From contig UBTY01000010.1 in NCBI GenBank assembly GCA_900468535.1, positions 1 to 46,306 on the forward strand: 46,306 nucleotides of DNA. Reading direction: 5' to 3'. Each line of letters starts with the position of its first letter. Position 1 is the stretch's first letter. This stretch comes from Hyphomicrobiales bacterium. GTDB taxonomy: Bacteria > Pseudomonadota > Alphaproteobacteria > Rhizobiales > Rhizobiaceae. The notes beneath the pieces were generated by a model that was given only the letters and a program-made list of their open reading frames with translations, was not told where the DNA came from and searched no databases. The position numbers and the translations under genes are program-made. Below are positions 1-8,634 of this stretch, one piece after another.

Positions 1-412
1 GCGCTTCAATGTGTTCGTGCCCGGTCCGTTTCGAAAGCTGCATGCCGAGTTCGGTACGGGTGGGAATGACATAGGGGTGGCAGGATGACTTCAGAGCTCC
101 CGATGAGGGCTCGAATGTGAAAAGCCTGTAGCCCAAGCCGAGATAATAGGTTGCGCTGTCGACGGAACGGTAAAGAGCAAGCCCGGAATTGTATGGCTTC
201 TTCCATACCTCGATCGATCCGCTGGATGGTCCCGACGTGCCTCTACGCGCGAAGCTGAATTCCTGATCCATACCGAAGCCCCAAGTCATCGTGTAGGTCA
301 GATCGTATCCGGTTGGTTCCAACCCGATCGTTGTCGATCGGGTCATCTCAAGTTTCCAGAAGGTGTAACCCGCGCAGGCCAGCGACAAGCCGATGACCAA
401 GAGCAGTCACAT
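1..412 (-). pseudogene. Membrane-anchored hypothetical protein, truncated by the window edge, with a stop codon right after the start codon
   Basis: A minus-strand frame runs open from position 406 to the left edge. It begins with a hydrophobic stretch (LLVIGLSLACAGYTFW), then a soluble part rich in Tyr, Gly and Trp, so it looks like a short membrane-anchored or exported protein. I do not recognise a family. A good ribosome site (GAGGAAA) sits just before an ATG at 412-410, but the next codon is TGA (409-407) and the hydrophobic segment follows in the same frame. A one-base change of TGA (to TGG or CGA) would restore a normal leader. Either this is a nonsense mutation, or translation begins at a downstream TTG (400-398) with a poor ribosome site. 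The C-terminus lies outside the window. Confidence 0.55.
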
Positions 413-448
413 AGGTTTCCTCGCTATCTGGTCGGAGTCTCGGTGGCG

Positions 449-1483
449 TCAGGCGATGGCGTCGAGGCCGAGTGTCTCCAGCCGATCGAGTTGCGCGACC
501 TCCGCTGCCGTCAAAGCAATGCCGTTGGCAACCGACTTCGAACGTGCGGCATAGCGGCGCTCGGAGGGCAGGCGGGCGCCCTGGCCAACGATCGCCTCGA
601 ACAGCAGCTCGGCGCGTGCAAAGGGATCGCCGCTGCGACCGGACGCAAATGCCTTGGGCGAAAAGGCGAGGATGAGTTCGCCGTGCCGCGGCGCGAGCGT
701 CGTCGTACCGAGATAGTCCAGCACCTCGGGGCTGGTCAGATCGCCAATCATGATGCCGGCAAGCAGCTCGATCATCGTGCCGATCGCCGAACCCTTGTGT
801 CCACCGAAGGGCAGCATGGCGCCTGCGAGCGCCTCCTGCGGATCGGTCGTCGGATCGCCGTCGGCATCAATCGCCCAGCCCTCGGGGAGAGGCTTGCCGG
901 CGCGTCGATAGAGCTCGATTTCACCGCGCGCGGCGACCGAGGTCGCGAAATCGAAGACGTAGGGCGAGCCGTTCGGGCGCGGCCAGCCGAAAGCAAGAGG
1001 ATTGGTGCCGAGCAGCGGCTTGTTGCCGCCGGTGGGTGCCACGGTCGCGTAGCTTGGGCACATGACGAGACCGGCGAGGCCCTGCGCCGTCACGGCCTCG
1101 ACCTCTGGCCACAAGGCGGAGAAGTGTGTGCAGTCGTTGATGACAAGTGCGGCCAGACCGGATTCCCGAGCGCGTTCGGCCAGAGCAGGCAGGCCGAGTT
1201 CGAATGCGGCGTTGGCAAAGCCGCCCTTCGCGTCGACGCGAACGATCGATGAATGCTCCTGTTCCAGCAGAACCGGGAGGGCATCTGGGCTGACCTTGCC
1301 GGCTTTCACAGTGCGCAGGACACCTTCGATCCGGTAGATGCCGTGCGACTTACAGGCGTCACGTTCGCCCGCGATGATGACGCGCGCGATCGCGCCGGCT
1401 TGAATGGAGTTGAGGCCCGCCTTTGCGAAGATCGCTTCGACACGCTGCTGCAGGGCTTCGACGGTAACGGTGAGTTCGGTCAT
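449..1483 (-). CDS. Ldh-family NAD(P)H-dependent oxidoreductase (delta1-pyrroline/piperideine-2-carboxylate reductase-like)
   Basis: A 344-residue protein of the malate/L-lactate dehydrogenase (YlbC/DpkA) family, which is unrelated in fold to classical Rossmann lactate dehydrogenases. Visible marks are the catalytic segment SHGIYR (His47, Tyr50, Arg51), the central GTNPLAFGWPR block and the late GGHKGSAIG motif. The length is full for the family. The start ATG at 1483 follows AAAGG at a good distance. It is divergent from the 2,5-dioxovalerate dehydrogenase gene, which is followed by a D-amino-acid dehydrogenase. That context favours reduction of a cyclic imino acid from proline, hydroxyproline or lysine breakdown over malate or ureidoglycolate oxidation. 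Family placement is firm; the substrate is inferred. Confidence 0.82.
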   Translation of the reverse strand: MTELTVTVEALQQRVEAIFAKAGLNSIQAGAIARVIIAGERDACKSHGIYRIEGVLRTVKAGKVSPDALPVLLEQEHSSIVRVDAKGGFANAAFELGLPALAERARESGLAALVINDCTHFSALWPEVEAVTAQGLAGLVMCPSYATVAPTGGNKPLLGTNPLAFGWPRPNGSPYVFDFATSVAARGEIELYRRAGKPLPEGWAIDADGDPTTDPQEALAGAMLPFGGHKGSAIGTMIELLAGIMIGDLTSPEVLDYLGTTTLAPRHGELILAFSPKAFASGRSGDPFARAELLFEAIVGQGARLPSERRYAARSKSVANGIALTAAEVAQLDRLETLGLDAIA

Positions 1484-1536
1484 GACATGCCTTTCTCAAA
1501 CGCCATTCTGCCGGAGAAGGGCGCGATTGAATTCTG

Positions 1537-1552
1537 AATACATAAAGTATAC
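1537..1552. promoter_or_regulatory. Small inverted repeat in a divergent promoter
   Basis: ATAC-N5-GTAT lies in an AT-rich patch of the 148-nt gap between two divergent catabolic genes. Its size and position would suit an operator for a GntR- or LysR-type regulator, but no regulator gene is present here. Only the repeat itself is seen; the role is inferred. Confidence 0.25.
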
Positions 1553-1631
1553 AAGGAAATCGCAAGTGCAATTCGGCTATGAACCGATTCTCGCTGAAAC
1601 GCGCCAAAAGATACAGAGAAAGGATCGGCTT

Positions 1632-3149
1632 ATGGTCTTCGTTCCCACAGGAAAACACCTTGTCGCAGGCGAATGGCTGGACGGGGAAAGCACTTTTCAA
1701 TCCTCGCCCGCCCATGGACCGTCGCATAGCTTTGCCGCCGGTACCGTCGAGCATGTAAACCGTGCCTGCGAAGCCGCGGAAGACGCCTTCTGGAGCTACG
1801 GCTACTCCACGCGCGCCGAGCGCGCCGCGTTCCTCAGAGCGATCGCCGAAGAAATCGAAGCCCGCGCCGAAGCCATCACCGAAATCGGCAGCCAGGAAAC
1901 CGGTCTGCCGGAAGCACGCCTTCAGGGCGAACGCGGCCGTACGACGGGACAGCTGCGGCTTTTCGCAGATCACATCGAGAAGGGTGAATACCTGGATCGT
2001 CGTTTCGATCAGGCGTTGCCGGATCGCCAGCCAGCACCACGCCCGGAAATCCGCCTCCTGCAGCGGCCGATCGGTCCGGTAGCGGTATTCGGCGCCTCGA
2101 ACTTCCCGCTCGCATTCTCCACCGCCGGCGGCGACACGGCTGCTGCGCTTGCCGCAGGTTGCCCGGTCGTTGTGAAGGGCCACTCCGCACATCCGGGTAC
2201 GGGTGAAATCATCGCGCAGGCGATCGATGCCGCCATCCGCCGCACCGGCGTTCATCCGGGCGTTTTCTCGCTGATCCAGGGCGGCAGCCGCGACGTCGGC
2301 CATGGCCTGGTCAAGCATCCGCGCATCAAGGCCGTCGGCTTCACCGGTTCGCTCGGCGGCGGCCGTGCTCTGTTCGACCTCTGCGCTGCACGTCCGGAGC
2401 CAATTCCGTTCTTCGGCGAGCTCGGCTCGGTCAACCCGATGTTCCTGCTGCCGGAAGCCCTCAAGGCGCGTGCCGAAACCCTCGGCCAGGGTTGGGCGGG
2501 ATCGCTGACGATGGGTGCCGGTCAGTTCTGCACGAACCCGGGCATTGCCGTCGTCGTCAAGGGCTCCGATGCCGACCGCTTCACGGCTGCGACCGTCGAA
2601 GCACTCGGCAAGGTCGCTCCACAGACCATGCTGACGGACGGTATTGCCAAGGCTTACCGCGACGGGCAGGAGCGTTTCTCCACGCGTAACACCGTCAAGG
2701 CGCTGCTGACGACCGAGTCGTCCGACCGCAAAGCCTCGCCGAACCTCTATGAGACGACAGGCGAACAGTTCCTCGCGGACCACGCGCTCGGCGAAGAGGT
2801 GTTCGGGCCGCTCGGTCTCGTCGTGCGTGTCGATACGCTCGATGAGATGGAGAACCTCGCACGCGGCTTCGAAGGCCAGCTGACGACGACCATCCACATG
2901 GATGGCGGCGATCTCGATGCGGCGCGGCGCCTGCTGCCGGTGCTCGAGCGCAAGGCGGGACGTGTGCTGGTGAACGGCTTCCCGACCGGCGTCGAAGTCG
3001 TTGATTCCATGGTTCACGGTGGCCCTTATCCGGCGTCGACGAACTTCGGCGCGACCAGCGTCGGAACGATGTCGATCCGCCGCTTCTTGCGCCCGGTTTC
3101 CTACCAGAACCTGCCGGAAGGGCTGCTATCCGAGGATTTCCTCGGCTGA
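1632..3149 (+). CDS. 2,5-dioxovalerate (alpha-ketoglutaric semialdehyde) dehydrogenase, NADP-type aldehyde dehydrogenase
   Basis: A 505-residue aldehyde dehydrogenase that should oxidise alpha-ketoglutaric semialdehyde to 2-oxoglutarate in the cytosol. The active-site Glu lies in FGELGSVNP (Glu263) and the nucleophilic Cys in GAGQFCTNPG (Cys300). The substrate-binding segment FGASNFPLAF near residue 153 is typical of the 2,5-dioxovalerate subfamily. The frame is open upstream, but the ATG at 1632 best fits the family N-terminus (FVPTGKHLVAGEWL). The next gene, a D-amino-acid dehydrogenase, reads the same way after a hairpin. This enzyme is shared by hydroxyproline and by pentose/uronate pathways; the neighbours favour the hydroxyproline-type route. 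No deaminase or 2-epimerase gene is in the window. Confidence 0.85.
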   Translation: MVFVPTGKHLVAGEWLDGESTFQSSPAHGPSHSFAAGTVEHVNRACEAAEDAFWSYGYSTRAERAAFLRAIAEEIEARAEAITEIGSQETGLPEARLQGERGRTTGQLRLFADHIEKGEYLDRRFDQALPDRQPAPRPEIRLLQRPIGPVAVFGASNFPLAFSTAGGDTAAALAAGCPVVVKGHSAHPGTGEIIAQAIDAAIRRTGVHPGVFSLIQGGSRDVGHGLVKHPRIKAVGFTGSLGGGRALFDLCAARPEPIPFFGELGSVNPMFLLPEALKARAETLGQGWAGSLTMGAGQFCTNPGIAVVVKGSDADRFTAATVEALGKVAPQTMLTDGIAKAYRDGQERFSTRNTVKALLTTESSDRKASPNLYETTGEQFLADHALGEEVFGPLGLVVRVDTLDEMENLARGFEGQLTTTIHMDGGDLDAARRLLPVLERKAGRVLVNGFPTGVEVVDSMVHGGPYPASTNFGATSVGTMSIRRFLRPVSYQNLPEGLLSEDFLG

Positions 3150-3166
3150 TTGCCGTTTGAACAAAG

Positions 3167-3190
3167 GGAGGGCTTTCACGAAAGCCCTCC
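3167..3190 (+). terminator. Strong hairpin between aldehyde dehydrogenase and D-amino-acid dehydrogenase genes
   Basis: A perfect 10-bp stem (GGAGGGCTTT / AAAGCCCTCC) with a CACG loop begins 17 nt after the stop codon. No T-tract follows, so it may act as a partial terminator or an mRNA-stabilising 3' hairpin that uncouples the two genes. Confidence 0.55.
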
Positions 3191-3326
3191 TGAGCCGGCT
3201 GATATCGTCATGCAACGGCCGTGGATCACCGAGCCGGCGGGCCGGTCCATGCTTCGAAATTCTTTCCTTTCAAGAAAATGACGTTGGCCGATTGCCTCGG
3301 CTTCTGATGTCTGCGGAGATAATGCA

Positions 3327-4568
3327 GTGGTTGAGCGTGATGTGATCGTGATCGGTGCCGGTGTCGTCGGCCTCTCGGCGGCCATTGCCGCGCAGTCTCG
3401 CGGTTTTTCCGTCACCGTGCTTGATCGCGTCGGACCTGCTGCCGGCGCTTCCGCCGGAAATGCCGGCGCCTTCGCGTTCACCGATATCCTGCCGCTCGCT
3501 TCGCCGGGTATTCTGAAGAAGGCCCCGAAGTGGCTGCTCGATCCGCTCGGCCCGCTGACCGTGCCGCCGGCTTATGCGCTGCAGATCGCGCCGTGGATGT
3601 TTCGCTTCTGGCGTGCCTGCGCGCCTGACCGGGTCGCGCAATCGACTGCGATGCAGACGGCCTTGATGGATCTTTCGAAGGCCGAACTCGAGCCCTTCCT
3701 GAATGCCACGGGCACCGCTGACATGCTGCGCAAGGAAGGCAATCTGCAAGTCTACGAAAGCGATGCAGAGTTTCGCGGATCGCTGCCGGGCTGGAAGGCC
3801 CGCGAAGATCACGGTGTCGCGTTCCGTCACGTCAAGGGCGACGAGATGGCGGCAATCCAGCCGGGCCTGGCGTCCCGGTTCATCCTCGGCACCTTCACGC
3901 CCGGTTGGTACTCGATCGCGGATCCGAAGCTCTACACTCTTGCGCTCGCCGATCACTTCCGCGCCAAGGGCGGGCTGATCGAAACGGGTGAGGTCGTCGA
4001 TCTGAAGCCTGGCGATAGCACCGTCGAGATCAGGACGGCTGATGGCAAGACGCGCAAGGTCGGCCAGGTCGTTCTTGCTGCCGGTGCCTTCTCGCACCGG
4101 ATTGCCAAAACCATCGGCGAGAACATCCCGCTCGAAACGGAGCGTGGCTACAATACGACGCTGCCGACAGGGGCTTTCGATCTGCGCACGCAGGTGACCT
4201 TCGGTGGCCATGGCTTCGTCGTGACGCGGCTGTCGACAGGCGTTCGCGTCGGTGGCGCCGTCGAACTTGGCGGCCTGCAGTTGCCGCCGAACTTCAAACG
4301 GTCGCAGGCGATGCTGAAGAAGGCCGCGATGTTCCTGCCCGGCTTGAAGACGGAACGCGGCGTCGAATGGATGGGCTTCCGTCCGTCGCTTCCCGACAGC
4401 CTGCCGGCAATTGGCCGGGCACGCGCGACCGGTCGCGTCATCTATGCCTTCGGTCATGGCCATCTCGGGCTGACGCAGTCTGCGGGTACGGCGAGGATCG
4501 TTGCCGACCTGCTTAGCGGACAAACACCGTCGATCGATATCAGCAGGGTTTCCCCGCAGCGTTTCTAG
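3327..4568 (+). CDS. FAD-dependent D-amino-acid dehydrogenase (DadA family; D-hydroxyproline dehydrogenase candidate)
   Basis: A 413-residue flavoprotein of the DadA/DAO superfamily. The N-terminal dinucleotide motif GAGVVG (residues 10-15) binds FAD, and the C-terminal segment ending in GHGHLGLTQSAGTARIVADL is the usual FAD-contacting end. The start is GTG at 3327 after CGGAGAT. It would oxidise a D-amino or cyclic D-imino acid and pass electrons to the respiratory chain. Its position behind 2,5-dioxovalerate dehydrogenase fits oxidation of cis-4-hydroxy-D-proline (HypO-like), but D-proline or another D-amino acid is possible. The gene is separated from the previous one by about 180 nt and a hairpin, so it may also have its own promoter. 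Confidence 0.8.
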   Translation: MVERDVIVIGAGVVGLSAAIAAQSRGFSVTVLDRVGPAAGASAGNAGAFAFTDILPLASPGILKKAPKWLLDPLGPLTVPPAYALQIAPWMFRFWRACAPDRVAQSTAMQTALMDLSKAELEPFLNATGTADMLRKEGNLQVYESDAEFRGSLPGWKAREDHGVAFRHVKGDEMAAIQPGLASRFILGTFTPGWYSIADPKLYTLALADHFRAKGGLIETGEVVDLKPGDSTVEIRTADGKTRKVGQVVLAAGAFSHRIAKTIGENIPLETERGYNTTLPTGAFDLRTQVTFGGHGFVVTRLSTGVRVGGAVELGGLQLPPNFKRSQAMLKKAAMFLPGLKTERGVEWMGFRPSLPDSLPAIGRARATGRVIYAFGHGHLGLTQSAGTARIVADLLSGQTPSIDISRVSPQRF

Positions 4569-4597
4569 TCGGGGGAACTCAAGTCCAACAAAATAAG

Positions 4598-4631
4598 AGC
4601 GGCCCGGATCGGTTGATCGCGGGCCGCTTTT
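4598..4631. terminator. Bidirectional terminator between convergent genes
   Basis: A 9-bp GC stem (AGCGGCCCG / CGGGCCGCT) encloses GATC-GGTT-GATC and is followed by TTTTC on the plus strand. On the minus strand the exit reads CTCTTATTTTG. It sits between the stop codons of the D-amino-acid dehydrogenase and dipZ genes, so it can end transcription from both sides. Confidence 0.8.
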
Positions 4632-4649
4632 CGTTGTGCGTGGCTGGGC

Positions 4650-6425
4650 TCAGCCGAAGGTGAAGGCATAGGCGTCGACGCCGGGATCCAGGAACTTGAT
4701 CTCGAAGTTGCGCGCCGTGACCGTCCCGGACTGACGGACCAGTTGGTACAGTCTGGTCGCCGTCACCGTGCCGTTGCCGTCGGCGTCGATGTCGGCGCCG
4801 TGGTCTGCTCCGGGCGGCTTCCCGTCAACGGTGACCTTGAACCGGATCGGCTTGCCCGCTTTATCCGGCCCGAGCACGAGATGAAGGTCGCGGGCGCTGA
4901 AGCGGTAGGTGATGCCGCCATCAGGCTGGTCCAGCGTCGCGGCTTCGGCTCCGACGGTCCAGGTTCCCGTCAGGCCCCATTCGTTCAGGTGTGGATTGCT
5001 GATCGAGTAGAGATGGGGCGCGTCGGAATGCAATCCTTCGGGCGATACGAAGTTCGATGCCTGCTGGTAGCCGATGTAGGTTTCGCCCGACCGGATGCTG
5101 GCGAGATCCGGTGCCATTTCGGCGCCCTTGGCATCCGGAGCGACGATCGGGGTGTTCTCCGCTGTCTTGCTGCCGGCCTCATGCAGGAGATCCTGAATGG
5201 CCTTCTCCGTCTCACCGTATTCGCCTTCACCAAAGTGATGGTAGCGAATCTGCCCATCGGCATCGATCAGGTAGTGGGCCGGCCAGTAGTTGTTCTCGAA
5301 CGCTCTCCAGATCCGGTAGTCGTTGTCGATTGCAACCGGATAGTCGATCTTGAAGTCTTCGACTGCCTTCTTGACGTTGTCGATCTTCTTCTCGAAAGCG
5401 AATTCGGGAGTGTGGACGCCGATCACGACGAGGCCCTGATCCTTGTATTTCTGCGCCCATTCCCGGACATAGGGCAGGGTGCGAATGCAGTTGATGCAGG
5501 AATATGTCCAGAAATCGACAAGCACGACCTTCCCGCGAAGCTGCTTTTCAGTAAGCGGCGGCGAGTTCAGCCACTGGACGGCGCCGTCAAGCGATGGGGC
5601 GCGGCCTTCGATGCCGAGCGAGCTGTGATAAGGCTGCTTGTTGTCGACGAGCATCGCGGTCGAGTTGCTGGCGACCTCGGTAGGCGCTGCGCTCAGCGAG
5701 CGGGCATCCAGCCGGTTGAGTACAGCCTGTTCGAAGGAGGCCGTGCTGGCATAGGAGAGCCGTGCCAGAAGCGTCGTGTCCAGGCCGGAGGCGATGATCG
5801 CAACGCCTGCGAGGACAGCGACGCCGAGCACCTGGCGGATACGTTCGCCAATGCCGAGCGACCGCTTCATCGCGGCGAATATCCTGCCACCGAGCAGGAG
5901 TGCGGCTGCAAGCGACGTAGCCGCGCCGGCTGCATAGGCAAGTAACAGCAGAGTGGTGGTCAGGTTCGCACCGTGCAGGGCGGCGCCTGTGAGAACCAGC
6001 CCGAGGATCGGGCCTGCACAGGGAGCCCACAGCAGACCGGTCGCTACGCCGAGCAGGAGAGAACTTCTGATGGTCGAGGCTGCGCCGCGATCACCGGTGG
6101 CGGCCAGAAGGTCATTTCCAAGACCGACGACCGGCTGGGTGATGCGCGTTGCAAAGCGTGGTGAAAGCAGGCTCAGGCCGAAGAGTGCCAACACAACGAT
6201 GGCGACGATGCGGCCGTATTCGTTGGCCTGAATGACCCAGGCGCCACCGACCGCGGCGAGTGTTGCCACGACTGCGAATGTGGCCGCCATGCCAACGAGC
6301 ATCGGAAGCGTGCTTTTCAGGAACGGCTGCCCGGCGCGTGCGAAGACGAAAGGCAGGATCGGGAGGATACACGGGCTGAGGATCGTCAGCACGCCTCCAA
6401 GATAAGCAATGATAAGAAGCGTCAT
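4650..6425 (-). CDS. dipZ: DipZ: CcdA-like membrane domain fused to a thioredoxin-like domain
   Basis: A 591-residue, inner-membrane thiol-electron transporter. Residues 1-220 are CcdA/DsbD-like, with several membrane helices and two membrane Cys (Cys19 in LSPCILP, Cys136 in WAPCAGP). Residues about 290-440 form a periplasmic redoxin domain with the CxxC pair Cys310/Cys313 (TYSCINC). The last about 150 residues are the beta-rich C-terminal module seen in mycobacterial DipZ. Electrons from cytosolic thioredoxin would pass to periplasmic substrates. The ATG at 6425 is preceded by AAAGGAAA; the frame is open further upstream but lacks signals there. It is divergent from the hydrolase/two-component operon and shares its repeat-rich promoter, suggesting co-regulation. 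The actual partner protein is unknown. Confidence 0.88.
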   Translation of the reverse strand: MTLLIIAYLGGVLTILSPCILPILPFVFARAGQPFLKSTLPMLVGMAATFAVVATLAAVGGAWVIQANEYGRIVAIVVLALFGLSLLSPRFATRITQPVVGLGNDLLAATGDRGAASTIRSSLLLGVATGLLWAPCAGPILGLVLTGAALHGANLTTTLLLLAYAAGAATSLAAALLLGGRIFAAMKRSLGIGERIRQVLGVAVLAGVAIIASGLDTTLLARLSYASTASFEQAVLNRLDARSLSAAPTEVASNSTAMLVDNKQPYHSSLGIEGRAPSLDGAVQWLNSPPLTEKQLRGKVVLVDFWTYSCINCIRTLPYVREWAQKYKDQGLVVIGVHTPEFAFEKKIDNVKKAVEDFKIDYPVAIDNDYRIWRAFENNYWPAHYLIDADGQIRYHHFGEGEYGETEKAIQDLLHEAGSKTAENTPIVAPDAKGAEMAPDLASIRSGETYIGYQQASNFVSPEGLHSDAPHLYSISNPHLNEWGLTGTWTVGAEAATLDQPDGGITYRFSARDLHLVLGPDKAGKPIRFKVTVDGKPPGADHGADIDADGNGTVTATRLYQLVRQSGTVTARNFEIKFLDPGVDAYAFTFG

Positions 6426-6544
6426 CGTCGTTTTCCTTTGATGCCGATAGGTCGGGTTCTGGTGACGCGACGCGCCGGAACCAGAAAACGAGATGCATAT
6501 GGCTGCGTGCTGGTATCCCCGATGTGTCCGGTACTTCGGTGATT

Positions 6545-6700
6545 TGTAGCGGAGTGTCGATTTCGGCGGCCTCGCTACAAAGCGATACAAAGTCGTGCTG
6601 CAGCGCGCTTTGCTGATGTCGAATGTATCGCATTGTATCCGGAGGGCCGCTCGCTACATCTCCATTCAAAAAAGGTCGCGTGCGACACATCGACGATACA
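6545..6700. promoter_or_regulatory. Cluster of TGTAKCG direct repeats between dipZ and the hydrolase/two-component operon
   Basis: Three paired heptamers with an exact 10-bp period are visible: TGTAGCG/TGTCGAT (6545, 6555, plus), TGTATCG/TGTAGCG (minus, 6589-6583 and 6579-6573) and TGTATCG/TGTATCC (6624, 6634, plus). Weaker copies occur at 6652-6668 (minus; second half matches 5 of 7) and 6683-6700 (minus; 11-bp period). Tandem half-sites one helical turn apart are what OmpR-family regulators bind, and an OmpR-type gene lies in the operon downstream. The assignment to that regulator is inferred. Confidence 0.6.
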
Positions 6701-6745
6701 CGCAGGCTGTTTTCTCCGGCTCACATTCAAACGCAGGAGAGATCA

Positions 6746-7789
6746 ATGTCCCAGGGGATCAATCGCCGCCGCTTTTTCGGCATCACCGCCATGGCTGTCG
6801 CCGCAGCCGAAATCGGCATGTCGGGCCTTGCAGGCGGCGCAGCGCAGGCGGCACAGTCTGCAACACCTGTCTCGAAGGCAGGAAAGCACAGCTCCTTCGA
6901 ATCACTGAAGCAGATCAAGGCTGGGGTTCTGGACATTGGTTACGCAGAAGCAGGACCGGCGAATGGTCCTGTCGTGCTGCTGCTGCACGGCTGGCCCTAC
7001 GACATCTACAGCTATGTGGATGTCGCACCGCTGCTCGCGGACGCTGGTTACCGCGTTCTCATTCCTTATCTGCGCGGCTATGGGACCACCCGGTTCCTTT
7101 CAGCCGAGACCCCGCGAAACGGTCAGCAGGCGGCGCTTGCCGCCGACATCATCGCATTCATGGACGCGCTGAAGATCGAAAGGGCTGTCGTTGCCGGATA
7201 TGACTGGGGTGCGCGCACCGCCGACATCATGGCGGCGCTCTGGCCAGAACGTTGCAAGGCGCTGGTCTCGGTCAGCGGCTATCTGATCGGCAGCCAGAAG
7301 ATCAATCGGAAGCCGCTCCCGCCGAAGGCCGAGCTCGCCTGGTGGTATCAGTTCTACTTTGCGACCGAGCGCGGCCAGCTTGGCTACGAGAGCAATCGCA
7401 GCGAATTTGCGCGGCTGATCTGGCACACGGCATCGCCGAAGTGGAATTTCGACGATGCGACCTTCGAGAGATCGGCTGCCGCCTTCGACAATCCCGATCA
7501 TGTCGCCGTCGTCATCCACAATTATCGCTGGCGTCTCGGGATCGTCGAAGGCGAAGCCAAGTACGACGCTTACGAAAAGAGGCTGGCAATGGGCCCGTCG
7601 ATCTCGGTGCCCACGATCACCATGGAGGGCGATGCCAATGGTGCACCACATCCGGAACCCGCGGCCTACGCCGGCAAGTTCACCGGCCGATACGAGCATC
7701 GGACCATCACCGGAGGTATCGGACACAACCTGCCGCAGGAAGCACCCGAGGCCTTCTCCAAGGCTGTGATCGACGTCGATCATTTCTAA
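6746..7789 (+). CDS. Tat-exported alpha/beta hydrolase, epoxide-hydrolase-like
   Basis: A 347-residue protein. A twin-arginine signal (NRRRFFG, then a hydrophobic run ending near AAQAAQ, residues 6-37) predicts folded export to the periplasm. The hydrolase fold shows the oxyanion motif HGWP (81-84), the nucleophile elbow GYDWGAR with Asp153, and a late catalytic His in GGIGHNLPQE. An Asp nucleophile in GxDWG is characteristic of epoxide hydrolases and haloalkane dehalogenases rather than esterases. The start ATG at 6746 follows CAGGAGA. It heads the operon with the two-component genes and faces dipZ. A periplasmic electrophile-detoxifying role would fit the neighbouring Ohr and DipZ; the substrate is unknown. 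Confidence 0.82.
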   Translation: MSQGINRRRFFGITAMAVAAAEIGMSGLAGGAAQAAQSATPVSKAGKHSSFESLKQIKAGVLDIGYAEAGPANGPVVLLLHGWPYDIYSYVDVAPLLADAGYRVLIPYLRGYGTTRFLSAETPRNGQQAALAADIIAFMDALKIERAVVAGYDWGARTADIMAALWPERCKALVSVSGYLIGSQKINRKPLPPKAELAWWYQFYFATERGQLGYESNRSEFARLIWHTASPKWNFDDATFERSAAAFDNPDHVAVVIHNYRWRLGIVEGEAKYDAYEKRLAMGPSISVPTITMEGDANGAPHPEPAAYAGKFTGRYEHRTITGGIGHNLPQEAPEAFSKAVIDVDHF

Positions 7790-7893
7790 GCCGGAGTGCC
7801 GGGGCGAGGTGCGAGGCGCGGGATATTCAATTTGCGCTTCGCAGGCTAAAGAGAGTCGAGGCTGCCTTCTGGTTGCGCAGCGTGGAGAAGTTC

Positions 7894-8634
7894 ATGGAGC
7901 ATGTCGATCATATCCTGATCGTTGACGACGATCGCGAAATCCGCGAGCTGCTGTCGGGCTATCTGACGAAGAACGGGCTGCGGGTCACCGTTGCCGCGGA
8001 CGGCCGTCAGATGCGCAGCTTCCTGGACGGCAACACGGTCGACCTGATCGTGCTTGATGTCATGATGCCGGGCGATGACGGGCTTGTTCTCTGCCGCGAG
8101 CTGCGTGCCGGAAAGCACAAGGCGACGCCGATCCTGATGCTGACCGCGCGCAGCGACGAAATGGATCGCATCCTCGGGCTCGAGATGGGCGCCGACGATT
8201 ACCTCGCCAAGCCGTTCGCGGCGCGCGAGCTTCTCGCCCGCATTAAGGCAGTGCTGCGCCGGACGCGGATGCTGCCGCCCAATCTGCAGATCAGCGAAGC
8301 AGGGCAGCTGTTGATATTCGGGGAATGGCGTCTCGATACGGTTTCGCGGCACCTTCTAGACAAGGACGGCACCGCGATTGCGCTGAGCGGTGCCGAATAT
8401 CGTTTGCTCAAGGTCTTCATCGATCATCCGCAGCGTGTTCTCAATCGCGATCAGTTGCTGAACCTGACGCAGGGCCGGGATGCCGATCTGTTCGATCGGT
8501 CGATCGATTTGCTGGTCAGCCGGCTGCGTCAGCGGTTGGGAGACGATGCGCGCGAGCCGACCTACATCAAGACGGTTCGCAGCGAAGGCTATGTGCTGTC
8601 GGTTCCGGTCGAGATCGCGGAGACCAGGCAATGA
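7894..8634 (+). CDS. OmpR-family response regulator
   Basis: A 246-residue two-domain regulator. The receiver carries the acidic pocket DDD (residues 11-13), the phospho-acceptor Asp55 in LIVLDVMMPG and the conserved Lys in LAKPF. The C-terminal winged helix ends in the typical VRSEGYVLSVP. The ATG at 7894 follows GGAG; an in-frame GTG 12 nt upstream is possible but less well placed. Its stop overlaps the kinase start by 4 nt (ATGA), so the two are translationally coupled. The most likely targets are the 10-bp-period repeats upstream of dipZ, of this operon and of the ohr gene. Confidence 0.92.
   Translation: MEHVDHILIVDDDREIRELLSGYLTKNGLRVTVAADGRQMRSFLDGNTVDLIVLDVMMPGDDGLVLCRELRAGKHKATPILMLTARSDEMDRILGLEMGADDYLAKPFAARELLARIKAVLRRTRMLPPNLQISEAGQLLIFGEWRLDTVSRHLLDKDGTAIALSGAEYRLLKVFIDHPQRVLNRDQLLNLTQGRDADLFDRSIDLLVSRLRQRLGDDAREPTYIKTVRSEGYVLSVPVEIAETRQ

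Noticed and set aside
1359..3017. 552-residue open frame on the minus strand
   Set aside because: It lies opposite the full-length aldehyde dehydrogenase, shows no family motif and only mirrors the GC-biased codons of the real gene.
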